A stretch of 64,000 nucleotides of DNA. It comes from Entophlyctis helioformis. Taxonomy: Eukaryota > Chytridiomycota > Chytridiomycetes > Chytridiales > Chytriomycetaceae. The stretch spans positions 1 through 64,000 of the forward strand of contig JAHLKH010000048.1 of assembly GCA_025526915.1 (NCBI GenBank), written 5' to 3'. Position 1 is the first letter of the stretch, and each line of letters starts with the position of its first letter. The notes beneath the pieces were generated by a model. That model searched no databases and had not been told where the DNA came from. It saw nothing but the letters and a program-made list of their open reading frames with translations. Below are positions 10,886 through 22,234 of this stretch, one piece after another. The position numbers and the translations under genes are program-made.

Positions 10886-11422
10886 GATAGTCGGATGAAC
10901 AGGGCGGGAGCCAGTCGATGGATTACAGTCGAAGCCAGCCGGGGCCACAGTGGTGTATTTGAATGGACGACGCTGTTGAATCGGGCACAATGGGAGTCGT
11001 GGGTCAGCCGTGGGTCAGCCGTGGGTCGGTCTGAAAGAGGGCGAGGCATGAAACGGACGCGTGTGCACGCGGCCAGCCACACAATGCGAGCCACGCGGTC
11101 AGCCACACAATGGCAGGGGTGCTCGGAACTGGTGGTGTGTGTGTGTGTGTGTGTCTGGTGTGTGTGTGACTCGTCATTGTCACGGTCCAGTGGCAAGCGT
11201 CAAGGGCGACGCAGCCACAATGGACAAACAACACAATGACAGAAGGAGCGGCCGCGCTGCTCCGTGTGTGCACTGCAGGGACAGATTCCCTTCAGAGATG
11301 CGCCGAGTGTCTTTGGGGAGCGCACACAGACAGCGCAGGCGATAGCGCAAACGAGAGGTGCAAAAGGAGAGCCAGAGTGACCCGAGGTGCAGCAAAATGG
11401 CAGGAAGGGCAAAAGGAAATGT
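10886..11422. other. Intergenic with (GT)n microsatellite
   Basis: Between the OPT start and the tRNA. It has a (GT) tract at about 11133-11170 and a stretch from about 11310 shared with the region before the second tRNA copy. No gene. Confidence 0.6.
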
Positions 11423-11494
11423 GCCTCCTAGGTGATTTGAACACCTGACCTCTTGCTTACTAGGCAAGCGCTACTACCACTGAGCTAAGGAGGC
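11423..11494 (-). tRNA. tRNA-Thr(AGU)
   Basis: 72 nt. On the minus strand the acceptor GCCTCCT pairs with AGGAGGC. The anticodon stem CTTGC/GCAAG encloses the loop CTAGTAA, giving anticodon AGT (Thr, ACU/ACC). The T arm is AGGTG-TTCAAAT-CACCT. Box A-like (TTAGCTCAGTGG) and box B-like (GTGTTCAAATC) elements are present, and a TTTT run follows within 15 nt (11411-11414 on this strand). No intron. An identical copy lies at 28028-28099. Confidence 0.95.
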
Positions 11495-11728
11495 TCTTCT
11501 TGTGTAGCGTCCTGCCTGCATTGAATAAGTACCGTGTCCACACAAACACTGTCGCTGCTGTCTCACTTGTCCGCCAGCGATCCAACCGCTGCTTGCCAAG
11601 CATCTCCATCGAACCAACCACAGATGGCTGATGCACTGCCTATCATGCGTTCATTCTTTCCAGGTTGCACCACCCTGCTGTCACTCTGCTATCACGCCGG
11701 CATCCAAGTGGCTCGCCTGTGAGGGCAT

Positions 11729-12290
11729 CTACAGCTCGACTGGCTTGACGGTCGGCCGTCTGTAGTGCCGCATGTGCGACCCAGTCTCGTGCGGCTTGTA
11801 CGGCGCATGTGCACCGTATGGTTTGGGAATCGGCAGCTCGCCGTATCCGGTGGCATCTGGGATGTACGCATTGGGACGCGGCTCGGCCATGGTCCGCACA
11901 TTGCCATATGTGAAGAAGTTGTCGTCGCCGCTGCATTGCAGGCAGAGTGTCAGTGGAGTGGAGTCGAGTGTCAGTAGAGTGTCGTGGAGTGGAGCAGGCA
12001 CAGGTGGATCGACTGAGTGGCATGCCAAGTGAGCAACGCACATGTCCACAAAGCGGCCCATCTCTTCGCGCTGCTTGCGTTCCTTGAGTGCATTCACCTT
12101 GGCCTCGCGGCGGATGCGTGCTCGCTCTGACCGCACAAAGTCGCGCTCGATCTGCTCTGGCGGCGCTTTCCCCAAGAAGTCCGTGATGGAAAGAAACAGC
12201 TGGCCGAGCACCAGCCGCCTTTCCTTCCAGCTCCCACTCTTCGAGGCCGCCCACTTCGTTTTGGCAAACCCCCACTCAGCGTACGCCGGT
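11729..12290 (-). CDS. Coiled-coil protein, 5'-truncated 3' exons
   Basis: Two exons are clear: about 12290-12042 and 11930-11729, joined over a GTGCGT...TGCAG intron (phase 2). The protein reads [20 protein letters not shown] and [20 protein letters not shown] (a charged helix), then [20 protein letters not shown] and a Pro/Tyr-rich tail ending [12 protein letters not shown]. The tail style resembles axonemal or basal-body proteins, but I do not recognise a named family. No convincing start is found upstream; a lectin gene on the other strand begins 60 bases away, so the 5' end is probably lost. The upstream exon is duplicated at about 38094-38280. Confidence 0.5.
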
Positions 12291-12350
12291 AAGCAGTCGG
12301 CGGGAGATCTCGCAACCGTCAACCTCGTTCCAGCAAAGCCGCACGTCGAC

Positions 12351-12827
12351 ATGACCGTCAGCAGTCCTGGTGTCTGCCGAGTCCGTATCGCCTGCAGGGC
12401 ACGAGACGGCGCATTCCTGGCCGTTGTTCCCGACAAGCACCAGCGGAGCCTGTTCATGATGGACGGCGACATGGTGCACCGGCTTGCAGCAGCCGGCCAG
12501 CCCACGCCGGCAGACTGGATCATCCGTCCAGCCGACGGGATCTTCTCTGTCATTGAACACGAAGCAACTGGCAAGTTCCTCGACGTGGACAAGGGCTGCA
12601 AGGACAATGGTGCACTCGCTGTTGTTTGCACCGAGTCGGCCGAGCACAGCCCGCATTGGCATCTCGCGAGCCCTGACGGCTTTGGAAGCAACCTCCAGCG
12701 GTACTCGATCAAGGCCAGACACTCTGGCAAGGCACTCGATCTGGGTCTTGGAGAAACGCACGACGTCATTCAACAGTGGGACCATCATGGTCTTGACAAC
12801 CAGACATGGATCATTCTCAGCATGTAG
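12351..12827 (+). CDS. Ricin-type beta-trefoil lectin
   Basis: 158 residues from the ATG at 12351. Two trefoil-like repeats are visible: [20 protein letters not shown] followed by HWHL, and [20 protein letters not shown] followed by [13 protein letters not shown]. The Q-W signature is typical of ricin B-like domains, and the ending closely resembles the C-terminus of the BSP-ricin gene at 36805. No signal peptide is seen. Likely a small carbohydrate-binding protein; the ligand is unknown. A broken second copy survives at 40432-40716. The long open frame over it on the minus strand is a shadow except where it carries the coiled-coil exons. Confidence 0.7.
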   Translation: MTVSSPGVCRVRIACRARDGAFLAVVPDKHQRSLFMMDGDMVHRLAAAGQPTPADWIIRPADGIFSVIEHEATGKFLDVDKGCKDNGALAVVCTESAEHSPHWHLASPDGFGSNLQRYSIKARHSGKALDLGLGETHDVIQQWDHHGLDNQTWIILSM

Positions 12828-13196
12828 CGCCGCCTGGCACAACTGCCAGCGTCTGTCGCTTGCTGCATTGGGCCATCAGAGCCCTCAATGAACGCTGTGC
12901 ACAAGAAGCGTCTGAGCATCACTCGTCTGCAGTGCCGTTGACAAACGAGAAGCACACTGCGATGTGGCTCTGTGTCCTGACGTTGGACGGCAACTCGAGA
13001 CCATTGGACATGCCAAGACGATCAGTGTGTCTCTGGCTGTGCAGACACTCTTGAATCCCAGAGGCCTCTCACTCACTCACTCACTTGGGCCAGATTCGCG
13101 CTTGCACCAACGACTTCTCCACGCCACCACAAAGGCAACAGGATCGACGGCCGAGCGACGACCGAGCGACGAGCAGCAGACAGCAAGCGACACACG
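12828..13196. other. Intergenic upstream of F-box/ankyrin gene
   Basis: 369 bases, duplicated at 40717-41094. A short (CTCA)n run is at 13066-13084. No gene seen. Confidence 0.5.
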
Positions 13197-14591
13197 ATGA
13201 ACGACAAGCCGGGGATCCAGTCGATGCCGTACGAGCTCAAGGAGCTGGTGTTTGTCGGTGCCGACTCCCGCAGTCTGGCTGCCACATGCCGCGCATTCCA
13301 CCGCATCAGCAAGGACGTCACGGTGGTGGCCAAGTGCCTGCTCAAGCGCCACGGCATATGGACGCCGTGGACGGTCCCGCCGGCCGCTGTTCCCACCCAG
13401 CACGGCCAGAGTGCACCAGGCAGCCAGGCGTGGACAGAGCACGCCCCCGCAGGCTCGTCGGCAAGGCTGCCGTCTGGCCGGCTGCGGGCCGTGGAGATCG
13501 ACCGGTGGCATGCGCTGGTTGCCGACAAGGCGTTCACGCCGGCCACGGCCGTGTCGGTCTGCCATCTGGGGCTGCACGACGCCCAGTTTGTCGAGATGAT
13601 GGCCGAGTATGCGGCTGCCCACGGCCATGCGGATCTCATGCGGTGGCTGGTGGCCAGCCTGCCCTTTGACCCGGCCCTCGACAGATCCCGCAAGCCGTCC
13701 AAGGCGTCTGCGCATGCATCCACACCGCCCGACTCACCAACAGTAACACCAACAGCAGCCACAGCTCCCACTCCAGCAGCCACTGCCACTTCTCCAGAGC
13801 TGCACCACGGCCGTTGCGGCATCCCGCAGCATCTCAAGGACGCTGCGCTGGTGCAGTCGTCGCTGTATGGCCATCTGGACATTGTGTCGCTGCTGCTGCT
13901 GGCTGGCGCCGATCCTTCATACGACAGCTCGTCGTGCATGTCCATGGCAGCCAAGTACGGCCACACGGACGTTGTCGCAGCGCTCATTGCCAGCGGTGCA
14001 CGGGTGGACGACGACGACAACTACGCCGTGTGCTGGGCATCGCGCAACGGCCATGCGCGTATCGTGGCGCTGCTGCTGGACCACGGTGCCGATCCCGAGG
14101 CGAGGCAAGGCTGCCCACTCCACTGGTCGGCTGAAAACGGCCGTGCAGAGGTTGTGCGTGTGCTGTTCGACTGGCGCGGGCCGCCATCGTCGACCGAGAC
14201 TGCCGATGCGACGGCCAGGCGTGTTGATATCCACTCGAACCACGACTATGCGATCCGGTGGTGCTGCATACGCGGCTTCAACGATGTGCTCAAGTTGCTG
14301 ATCGCGGCCGGTGCGGATGTTCATGCAAACGACGACTTTGCCGTCCGCAATGCCGTCAAGTTCAAGCACCCTGCGGTTGTGCGCACGCTGCTGGATGCGG
14401 GAGCAGACATCCGTGCATGCAACGACGAGGCAATCAAGTGGGCCATGACGCAGGGCGACAGCAAGATGGCGGACTTGATTGTGAGCCATATTGGCGCGAG
14501 TGGCATCGACGAGGTGCTGGCAGGCAGCACAGATCGGCCGCCTCGCCCTCCGCTGCAGACGCCAGACACATCCAACAGCGCACACGGCTGA
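13197..14591 (+). CDS. F-box/ankyrin repeat protein, copy A
   Basis: 464 residues, single exon, ATG at 13197. Residues about 8-50 (MPYELKELVFVGADSRSLAA and TCRAFHRISKD) look like an F-box. A Thr/Ala/Pro linker lies near residue 175-200. Then come about seven ankyrin repeats with cores such as GHLDIVSLLLLAGADPS, GHARIVALLLDHGADPEAR and HPAVVRTLLDAGADI. F-box/ankyrin proteins are usually SCF ubiquitin-ligase substrate adaptors, but Skp1 binding is inferred only. It is nearly identical to 41095-42489. It differs from the WLHANRTEG-type ankyrin gene at 3540, so two separate ankyrin families are present. Confidence 0.85.
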   Translation: MNDKPGIQSMPYELKELVFVGADSRSLAATCRAFHRISKDVTVVAKCLLKRHGIWTPWTVPPAAVPTQHGQSAPGSQAWTEHAPAGSSARLPSGRLRAVEIDRWHALVADKAFTPATAVSVCHLGLHDAQFVEMMAEYAAAHGHADLMRWLVASLPFDPALDRSRKPSKASAHASTPPDSPTVTPTAATAPTPAATATSPELHHGRCGIPQHLKDAALVQSSLYGHLDIVSLLLLAGADPSYDSSSCMSMAAKYGHTDVVAALIASGARVDDDDNYAVCWASRNGHARIVALLLDHGADPEARQGCPLHWSAENGRAEVVRVLFDWRGPPSSTETADATARRVDIHSNHDYAIRWCCIRGFNDVLKLLIAAGADVHANDDFAVRNAVKFKHPAVVRTLLDAGADIRACNDEAIKWAMTQGDSKMADLIVSHIGASGIDEVLAGSTDRPPRPPLQTPDTSNSAHG

Positions 14592-14645
14592 CAGACTGGC
14601 AAGCCATCGTGAATAAGAGATGCAGACTGTATTTTTGCCAGCCGT

Positions 14646-15953
14646 TTACACTTGGTCTGGCACGCCGTTGGCAAGAACAGCAAGAATGTCTGCGAGCTCC
14701 CTGTGCATTCCGTTCATCCAAAACTCTGCCACCTTGCACACACACACGGCGGCCTGCAGCGCACACACAATGCCAACCCAACAACAACGGCGATACCCGT
14801 GCTGCACGTCACTGGCGCCACAGTCGCCGTGTCGTATCCCAAGCACGTTGATGCGCGCAGTCCCGTGTCCACTGCAGCCGCGATCCACAGAACCAGCAGC
14901 ACAATCGACCCGAGTGTGTCGACTGCCGCACCAAAGGGACGGTCCGTCACCAGATGGGTGTATGGGTGACGCGGAAGGGCAGGCGAGCGCACCGTGTACC
15001 AGCCAGCAAATGCGAGCGCGAGCACCCAACTGGCGCCAGAGACCACGGCGACGTATTGCAGAGAGGCAAACGTGGCGTCTGGTGTGGCACGCAGGTTGGT
15101 GCGCACGATGGTGACCACCGAGGCAAAGATGCAGAGCGATCCGACAAAGAGGTACCCTTGCAGCAGGTAGCGGTTCTGCATGAAGAAGGGAATGGGCTCG
15201 GCGTCGAACGAAAGGGCGCGCTGGTGACTGAGATTGCCGTGTCTTTGGGTGGGTGTGGCGGTGCGGCATCGGTGCTGGCATGTGATGTGGGTGCAGCCAC
15301 ACTGAACGACGAGTCGACCGGCTGCATCTGGTAGTCAGCGTTGAGTGGCTGGGCCTGGTGGGGCGGCTGGTGGGGCGGCTGGTGGGACGGGGGCGGCGGG
15401 ACGGGTCGCTTGCCAAAGAAGCCAAGCGACGGCCGTAAGCCGGCGAACATGCTGCTCCGTTTTGCCGGCGCGGGAGGCGCCGACCATGGCCGTTCAATGT
15501 CGTGTGGCGGCGGCGCTGGCGGCAGGTCGGTCTGTGCACCACAGCACTCCCGCCGACGCTCGATGCAGCGGGCGACGGCGAGGGGCCCGACATGGTCGCA
15601 GCCCGCGCAGCAGCAGCGGCGGTCAGCGACGGCGTCGAGTTGACGAGCGACTGGAACGACCACGACGGCCGCTGAGCGGGGTCCTTGTCAAAGGGCAGCG
15701 TCAGCTCGAGATCGCCACTGTATCGAATGGGGCGAAGCGTTTGCGGCAGCGGCGGGGGTGTCGACTGCGATCGGTCGGGGGTCACAGGCTGGACGGCCGA
15801 TTGCTGCTGGTGCTGTTGGTGCTGGTGCTGGTGCTGGTGCTGGTTCGCCTGCTCGAGCTGACGCTGCACAGGCGGGCTGTCCTTCTGCGGCACAGGCGGC
15901 ACGTCCGTGTCGTCGCTCGGCTGCTCACGATGGAAGTCGAAGATTTTCGTCAT
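14646..15953 (-). CDS. MARVEL-like four-TM protein, broken reading frame
   Basis: Starts at the ATG at 15953 (MTKIFDFHREQ) with a His/Gln- and Pro-rich cytosolic N-terminus. Four hydrophobic segments follow, beginning YLLQGYLFVGSLCIFASVVT and including LQYVAVVSGASWVLALAFAG and GSIVLLVLWIAAAVDTGL. This layout fits MARVEL-type membrane proteins (moderate confidence). The frame changes near 15500-15600, near 15200 and at about 14772. The last change is a single missing C compared with copy B (AATGCC against AATCGCC). The other two could be missed short introns or missing bases. All three shift the same way, as single deletions would. Confidence 0.5.
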   Translation of the reverse strand: MTKIFDFHREQPSDDTDVPPVPQKDSPPVQRQLEQANQHQHQHQHQQHQQQSAVQPVTPDRSQSTPPPLPQTLRPIRYSGDLELTLPFDKDPAQRPSWSFQSLVNSTPSLTAAAAARAATMSGPSPSPAASSVGGSAVVHRPTCRQRRRHTTLNGHGRRLPRRQNGAACSPAYGRRLASLASDPSRRPRPTSRPTSRPTRPSHSTLTTRCSRSTRRSVWLHPHHMPAPMPHRHTHPKTRQSQSPARPFVRRRAHSLLHAEPLPAARVPLCRIALHLCLGGHHRAHQPACHTRRHVCLSAIRRRGLWRQLGARARICWLVHGALACPSASPIHPSGDGPSLWCGSRHTRVDCAAGSVDRGCSGHGTARINVLGIRHGDCGASDVQHGYRRCCWVGIVCALQAAVCVCKVAEFWMNGMHRELADILAVLANGVPDQV

Positions 15954-16201
15954 GATGACGACACAAGAAGGCAAAGTGCAAGAAAACCTGCGCCTATTCG
16001 TATCTCGATGGACGTCAGACAACCATGCCACGACGCATCCACTGCCTGTGTCTGTTGCTGCAGATGCCACGAGAGGGCTTGCTTGCAAGAGCGTCCAGAG
16101 TCGCCTGTTGCAGCATCTCAGCCATTGAACGCAGCGTGGCGTCGAAACAGTCGCAAGGCTCGCACCGATCGATTCATTGAGTGGCTGCCACTTGAACAAG
16201 C

Positions 16202-17402
16202 TCAGTCGATGGGATCGCCGTACGAATTGGACTTTGCCTTTTGGTTTCTCTGCTCGGCAAGCACCTGCTCGCGAGTGCGAGGGAAGTTGGCTGCTGCTGC
16301 TGGTTGTGGGGGCTGCTGCTGCTGCTGTTGCTGCTGTGGTGCGCGCGGCGTGTATGGGCCAAACAGATCGTCGTCGTCGTCGTCGTCATAGTCGACCGTG
16401 TATGCAGCCAGCTGGCCGGCAGCGCCTGTCGCGGCATCGCCGTCACTCTGTGCCGATGATGCCGGGTCAGCCGTTGCTGCCGAGCCGCGACGCAGGCGAT
16501 CCCATGCGGACAGAGGCTCGCCGGTGCTCTGCTTGCGGATGCTGTCCCACGATGTTGCTGCGACGGACGCCGATGCCCGATGCGACAGAGATGGCAGCGA
16601 CTGCGACTGCGATGCCGACTGCCTGCGACGGCGACTGCGACTGCGAGATGTTCAGGTTTCTGAGCGAGTCGCTGATGGACACGTCCGAAGCACTGGCGGC
16701 CGCGGCAGGCGAGTCTGCGTTGAGCGGGGGGACGCTTGGGCAGCGAGATGCCGCGCTTGCTGCCAGGGGGCGGGTGCACGGCCGTCAGCCAGGCAACAGG
16801 CCACGGACTCGCAGGCAAGTCGGCAAGTCGGCAAGTCGGCAAGTCGGCAGCCACGAAGGCATTCAAGCAGATCCACGCAGACACACGCACTTGTTCTCCA
16901 GCAGGACGCGCAGCTGCGAGTCGTCCGACAGCCGCCGGTGCAGGATGCCCTGCGCACTGCGCTCGCCGATGCGCCGGCCCGTCAGCTCGCCCAGCGTGGC
17001 GCACACAAACACCACGACGGCCGACTGCCACGAGCTGCGCCGCAGCTTGAGCTTGTAGACTGCGGGCGGCGGGTTAGCCGCGGGCGGGCGGCAGCGGCGG
17101 CGGCGACAACCACGACGACGGCTGGCAGCACCCACCCGAGTAGACGCCCGAGCCGATGCCCAGGCCGATGCCCAGCATGTCTGCCGTCGTACACACAGCA
17201 CGGCCGAGTCAGTCGACGGCCATCCGCACACAACAGGCACAACGCTGCAGGCACGCAACGCACAGGACATGATGAACGACTCGTTGGCCGCCTTGATGAC
17301 CGTGCGCTCGGCCGTCGTCGGCGTGTACTGCGCCTGCGCCAGGATGCCCTGCGTGCTGACCGGGCTGCCCAGGCCGTTGCGATCGCCCACGCTCGTGTTC
17401 AT
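16202..17402 (-). CDS. OCIA-domain-like protein, four exons, one frameshift
   Basis: Exons 17264-17402, 17136-17180, 16891-17059 and 16202-16755 join in phase over introns of 83, 76 and 135 nt. The N-terminal part TPTTAERTVIKAANESF, the small glycine-rich segment YMLGIGLGIGSGVYS and the hydrophobic VVVFVCATLGELTGRRIGER resemble an OCIA domain (endosomal or mitochondrial membrane proteins). The tail ends KSNSYGDPID, similar to the C-terminal KYGD motif of OCIAD proteins. A Gln run and an Asp run lie between. Near 16590-16640, in a repetitive CAGTCG stretch, the frame shifts by one base. Family assignment is tentative. Confidence 0.5.
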
Positions 17403-17462
17403 CTCGCTCGCTGGAATCAAGATCGGCGGAAAGGGCTGCGCGAAGCGTGTTCGTCGAGCGGC

Positions 17463-20400
17463 TCACTGGCGATGCTTCATTGCGGCGTCGATCTGCGCCA
17501 ACGCTTCACGGCACTGCGCTGCAAGCCCCTCGTCCACTGCAACAAGCCGTCTGCCCGTGCCAACCGCACTGCCACTGCCACTGCCACTGCCACGCCACCG
17601 TCCGCCGGCCGGTCCGCCTGCTCCCTCATCAACCGATGCCGTGGGCGACACGATCCCGCCATTACCACCACCACCGCCGCCATTATTGCCATCAAGCACC
17701 GGCACCGGAGACAGCATGCCTCCATACACGTCGCTCGTCGGCGATCCTTCAAAGAACCCGCCGTACCCGCTCTCAAACATGGACGATATGGACACCGATC
17801 CCGACACAGACTGCCCCATTCCAGCCACTTCAGACGACCGCATCCCGTGAACGCTGCCGTCAAACGAGCCTGAAGCCCCTGGCGTGCCCGACACGCGCGG
17901 CCGCAGAAAGTTGGGTCGCGGAATGGACGTTGAGATCAGTCTTGAGCCCGCTGTGCCCGACACCGACCCGGCAGCAGTCCCCATCCCTCCAAACGACGCG
18001 CTCCGCACACGGCCCAGCCGTCTGTGCTCGCCAGGTTCGCCGCCTTGATGATCGCCGCCCACTCCGCCGTCATCCAGAACCTCAACTCGCCCGGTTTGCA
18101 GCCACGTCGCAAGGTACATCCGCCCACGATCAAGGCGTTTGTAACAGACAGCCTCCAGCTCGGCCATCTCGAACACGGCGTACGATGCAACGCGTCTTGT
18201 GAAAGTATCAGACATGTTGTCTGCAGAACGGCGAGTCTCCATGCCCTGATCATCGTACCGCGATCCGCTGATGCACGCACGCAGAAGCTCATAAGCCTCG
18301 TCGCGCAGTGCTGCCGCTGATACGGATGTTTCGGATGTTTCCAGCTCGGTGCTGTCTGCAGCGTCCATGGCAACCGACTGGTACTTGAGAAGCGACCCGC
18401 ACACAAGTCGATACAGTCCCGTCGCGCGCTGGTTGCAGCATCCGCCGTTCACCATTGCCGTGTGCATACGCTTGAGCAGCCCCACAGACGCGTCGATCCT
18501 GGCAGTGTGCTGTCCGACTGCCAGTCTGGCGAAATCGCGTCTAAAGTAGAGAAGCGCGAAGAGCAGAAGCGACGGCATGACCGTGTCATCGCCCTCAAGT
18601 GCATCCATGACCTGCACACAGACATCAGCCGCATCACTCTACTCGGCCAGTCAGTATCAGGCACACATGCATATCAACATCGCATGCCATGCGACTCACT
18701 TGACTTGCTTGAAGCAATCTGTCGCGGCACTCGGCAAGAATGGCTGCAGTATCAAACCCTTGAACAACGTAGCCACCAGCAACGGGATCCACGGTGGGAA
18801 GAACAGCCAGTACGCCGCACAGCATCAGCCCAACTATCGTGCGATGGCCAGTTGGTGGCCCGCTTCTGCCATCAGGATCTGCTTGGCCAGCCATGGACCG
18901 CCACAACCGCGACAGCGATCCAACAGCGCGCGTCCACTCGCCCTGCACAACGTCGCTGAATGTGTCCTCGATATGAATACGCAGGGTCCATCCACTCCCA
19001 TTACCGGTGTCTCCGACAGCTGGACTCCGGTAGAAAGCGACCGACCGCTGGATATCGCCAGACTGCCAGCACGCCAGTCCGGCCATACACCGCAGCACCA
19101 CCGACCGCGGCCACTTGCGCTCGACTTCGACGAGCACTTGGTGTGTGAGGCTGTCAAGGTCGTTGTCGCCGGTAGGTTTACCGCTGGTGGTGATCGACGG
19201 TGCAAACGCGATTATGCCGATTGGAAGGACGGATCGGCATGCCAGGAACGCAGATGCAGCAAACGGTGCAATAACACCGTCACTAATGGAAAGCAGAAAG
19301 AGCGTCCGCAGATCGCCCATGATGTCGCGATGCTTGGCCGCCTTGAGTCCAGGAGCTTGCGGTGCCATCTGTGGGACTGCTGTCAGCAACACACTGACAT
19401 AGCAAACGTTGTTCAAAGACCAACTCACCATGACTTGCGCGAGATGGATGCCTGCTAAGCATGCATCACACGTGTCTACCACATCGCCCTGTAGTGCACA
19501 GACAGCGCGTCCAGCACTCCCGCCACCTGACGACGCTACATCGCCATACACGCCAAGGTCGATCGCCTGCGCAGCAGTAGAAACACGTCCGAGCGTCGTT
19601 GACGCTTTCCGTAGTGCTGCAGCCGCCTTGATATGACGACCGTCACGCCCCTGCAGCAGCCCCTGCACCATCAGGCACTGCGACACGCACGTCTCGACAT
19701 CAAGACGCCACAGTCTCCAGAACAGCGAATCCAGCCCTTGGCCACTGCTTGCCCCACTGCCGCCGCCGCCCCCGCCGCCCGATGACCCAGTCTGCATCGC
19801 CGTGTTGCCCGAAAGCACTGCAGCCATATCGCGATCGCTCATCGCGAGCACTCGTAACCCCACATCAACCACATCCTTGACAGCATCATACACAGCGGCA
19901 CGACTGCTGCCACCGGCCGTGTATCCACCAGGTGACCCGTGCCGCGCAATAGTACAGTACATGAGCACAAGCGCATGGCGTGGCACAGTGCGCCAACGCT
20001 CACCGCGCCGCACAATATCCATCGCCGTGTCGTAGTTGCCCAGCCACATATGGCGCATCGCCTCGCCTGCCTCGCCGCGTCGCGTGAGGTACCCGTCAAA
20101 CACGGCAGAGTCCAGCCGTGGTTGGTGGCTTGCTCCGCTCATGTGCTGCAGACTGCCAAGCCGCCGATGCAGCGACATGTGCTGCTGGGAGATCTGCGGG
20201 TAGTCGGGCGATGTGCGCTGCTGGCTGAAGGATATGGCACCGCGAATGGGGATGGGTGCCGACGATCCGGGCTGGACGTCCGTGTGCGGCGCGTGCTGCT
20301 GGTCCGACTGGCCCGACAGCAGCTCGGACTGCAAGACCTGCTGTCTGTGTGCCCGGAGAGCGAGATCGCCGACTGCCATTGGATCAGGCGCTTTGCCTGT

Positions 20401-21606
20401 AAACAGGCTCGCCGGAAGCAACGCCGAGGCTTGCTGTGGTGACGCATACGAGGCAATCGGGATGGGCTGCGGAACGCGAGACAGCTCAACGTACGACGGA
20501 GACTCGGGGAACACGAGAAAGTCGGATGCGAAGCCGGCATCTGACGCAGCAATGGAAACGCCGAGATGCTGTTCGTCTGGTGCTGGCTTGCCGACAGGTG
20601 GCTTGGTTGTGGGTGCGTGTGATGCAGACAATGGTGCGTGTGCATCGGGAGCAAGACCGCCAGAGCCAGGAGCAGACGCAGACTCGGACGCGCCGATCGT
20701 AATGACCACATCGCCACCGCTCCTGTCGCTCTCACGGCCGCGAGGCCGGCCACCAACAGCTGCAGATCCAGCCGATCCACGGCTACTGGACACCGATCCG
20801 GCCACAGACGCTGCCCTCGCCGACTGTCTGTCCGACTGTCTATCTGGGCGGCGATCGCCGTCAGCCGGAACAGACGCCGGGCCGCTGGGCCGGCTCAACA
20901 GACTGTGCAGCAGCCCGTGCTTGCCCCACATGCCGCTTCCATGCACAGCGCACCCATGCACATACACAGCGGCCTCGCACCACGACACCACAAACTGGAA
21001 CGCCAGCGTCGCAAACGCCACAGCCGTTGTTGCCGACGCCGTGCGCACGAACAGATAGGCCGTCGACCCGGCCACGGCCAGCAGCGGCATGCGGGCGGCT
21101 ATCGCCCACTTGAACTGGAGCAGGAAGAGGAAGAGGGCGGCGACACGCAGCGCCGAGAGGGCCGCGAGGTCGATGGGCAGGTCGCGCGGTGTTGGTGGCG
21201 AGGGCTGTGACGGGCTGGAGGCGGGCGGGGCGTGCGGGAGTGCGAGGGCATAGGCGACAAGGAGGCCGAGCGAGACGACGAGGTCGAGGCCCGCGAGGAC
21301 CAGCAGGACGGCCGCGTGCACGACGGGCGTCGGCTCGGCTGCGTCGTCGTCGTCGCTGTCGTCGCTCTCGTCCGACTGGCCTGTGTGGGCTGAGCGGGCC
21401 TGGTCGTGCGAGGACAGGCTTGTTGCGGTGTTGGCGCGGACGGGCCGCCGCAGCGAGCGGGACGACGATGAGCGGCGGGCGGGTGCGCGAGTGGGTGGCA
21501 GCAGCGGCGCCGTCTCGGGTGCGTGGTCGTCGTGGCCGCTATCGCCGTGGCCGCCGTGGTCGTCCTGGCCGCCGTGGTCGCGGCTGTCAGAGTCGTGCGC
21601 CAGCAT
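17463..21606 (-). CDS. MENTAL-like TM domain fused to TTC39/IML2-type TPR
   Basis: Exon 1 18700-21606, intron 18612-18699 (GTGAGT...GTGCAG, phase 0), exon 2 17463-18611; 1351 residues. After a His/Asp- and Ser-rich tail, residues about 80-230 hold four hydrophobic segments. LAALSALRVAALFLFLLQFK and FQFVVSWCEAAVYVHG are arranged like the MENTAL domain of STARD3. After about 300 disordered residues comes a TTC39/IML2-like superhelix (RHMWLGNYDTAMDIVRRGER, LAGIHLAQVMVSWSLNNVCY and MAGLACWQSGDIQRSVAFYR). The C-terminal 200 residues are Gly/Ser-rich. The IML2 family is linked to lipid droplets and membranes; a membrane-tethered scaffold is my inference. No START domain is seen. The gene ends 60 bases from the OCIA-like start. 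Confidence 0.65.
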
Positions 21607-22234
21607 GACGTGACTCAGCAGGCACAGATGCAGCGATTGGCGAAGGTGCGCGACGCTCGACGGTCGGAGGTTGCACCTGCGTCGGAGTTTCGTGCACGAG
21701 TCTGTCTGCTGCTGCCCGCTGCTATTGCTGCTGTCTGCTGCGACGCCGCCCTGGTCCAGGCTGCGATCAGCGTGAGCCGCTCTCACGCATCGCTTCGCCG
21801 CACCGCACCGTACCGCACCGCATCCAACAGGCGACGCACAGCGAGACGAGGCGAGCCAAGTCGAGCCGAGACGGACCCGCTGCCGTGGCACGTTTCTCCA
21901 CCTGCCGCAGCTTCTTCCGCATCTCCCCCGCATCTCCTCCTGCATCGCCAAAACAGCGGATCGCCGCTGCTCGTCGCTGACTCAACTTCGCCAGGACGGC
22001 TGCGACGTTAAGACTTTTGTGCACGCGCCATTACTGCGGCTGCTTGTTTCTCCGCCCGCCAGAGTGCACCAGATGCAAAAATAAGGATTCTTGCCCGAAA
22101 TGACTCGAAATAATCCGTTTAAACATCTGCCGGCGCCGTTAATGGCTCGGCAGCCGTATAAGTAGCGGCGACCTCCCCCGTCTGCCGTCTGCCCACCAAC
22201 CAACAGCACCACCAGCACCCTCACAGCACCAGCC
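21607..22234. promoter_or_regulatory. Divergent promoter region with TATA box
   Basis: 628 bases between the start of the TTC39-like gene (-) and the first barrel gene (+). A TATAAG box at 22157 lies about 78 bases before the ATG at 22235 and is a good match for a TATA box of a highly expressed secreted protein. Nothing else recognised. Confidence 0.5.

Larger units (their letters stand above)
12013..14953. repeat. Segmental duplication, copy A
   Basis: Matches 38076-42851 in the same orientation from CTGAGTGGCATGCC to GGTCCGTCACCAG. It covers a coiled-coil exon, the lectin, the F-box/ankyrin gene and the 3' end of the MARVEL-like gene. The ankyrin proteins differ at only about 9 of 464 residues. 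Copy A lacks the retroelement and the 146-bp insertion seen in copy B, so it is the ancestral layout for this block. Confidence 0.92.

Noticed and set aside
10226..11239. 337-codon plus-strand open frame upstream of OPT
   Set aside because: Antisense to OPT exon 1, then runs through a (GT)n repeat; no family features.
13073..14020. Minus-strand open frames over both F-box/ankyrin genes (also 40971-41918)
   Set aside because: Antisense shadows that are conserved only because the two blocks are about 98% identical.
16398..17873. 491-codon plus-strand open frame
   Set aside because: Antisense to the OCIA-like gene and the tail of the TTC39-like gene, whose splice junctions and domains support the minus strand.
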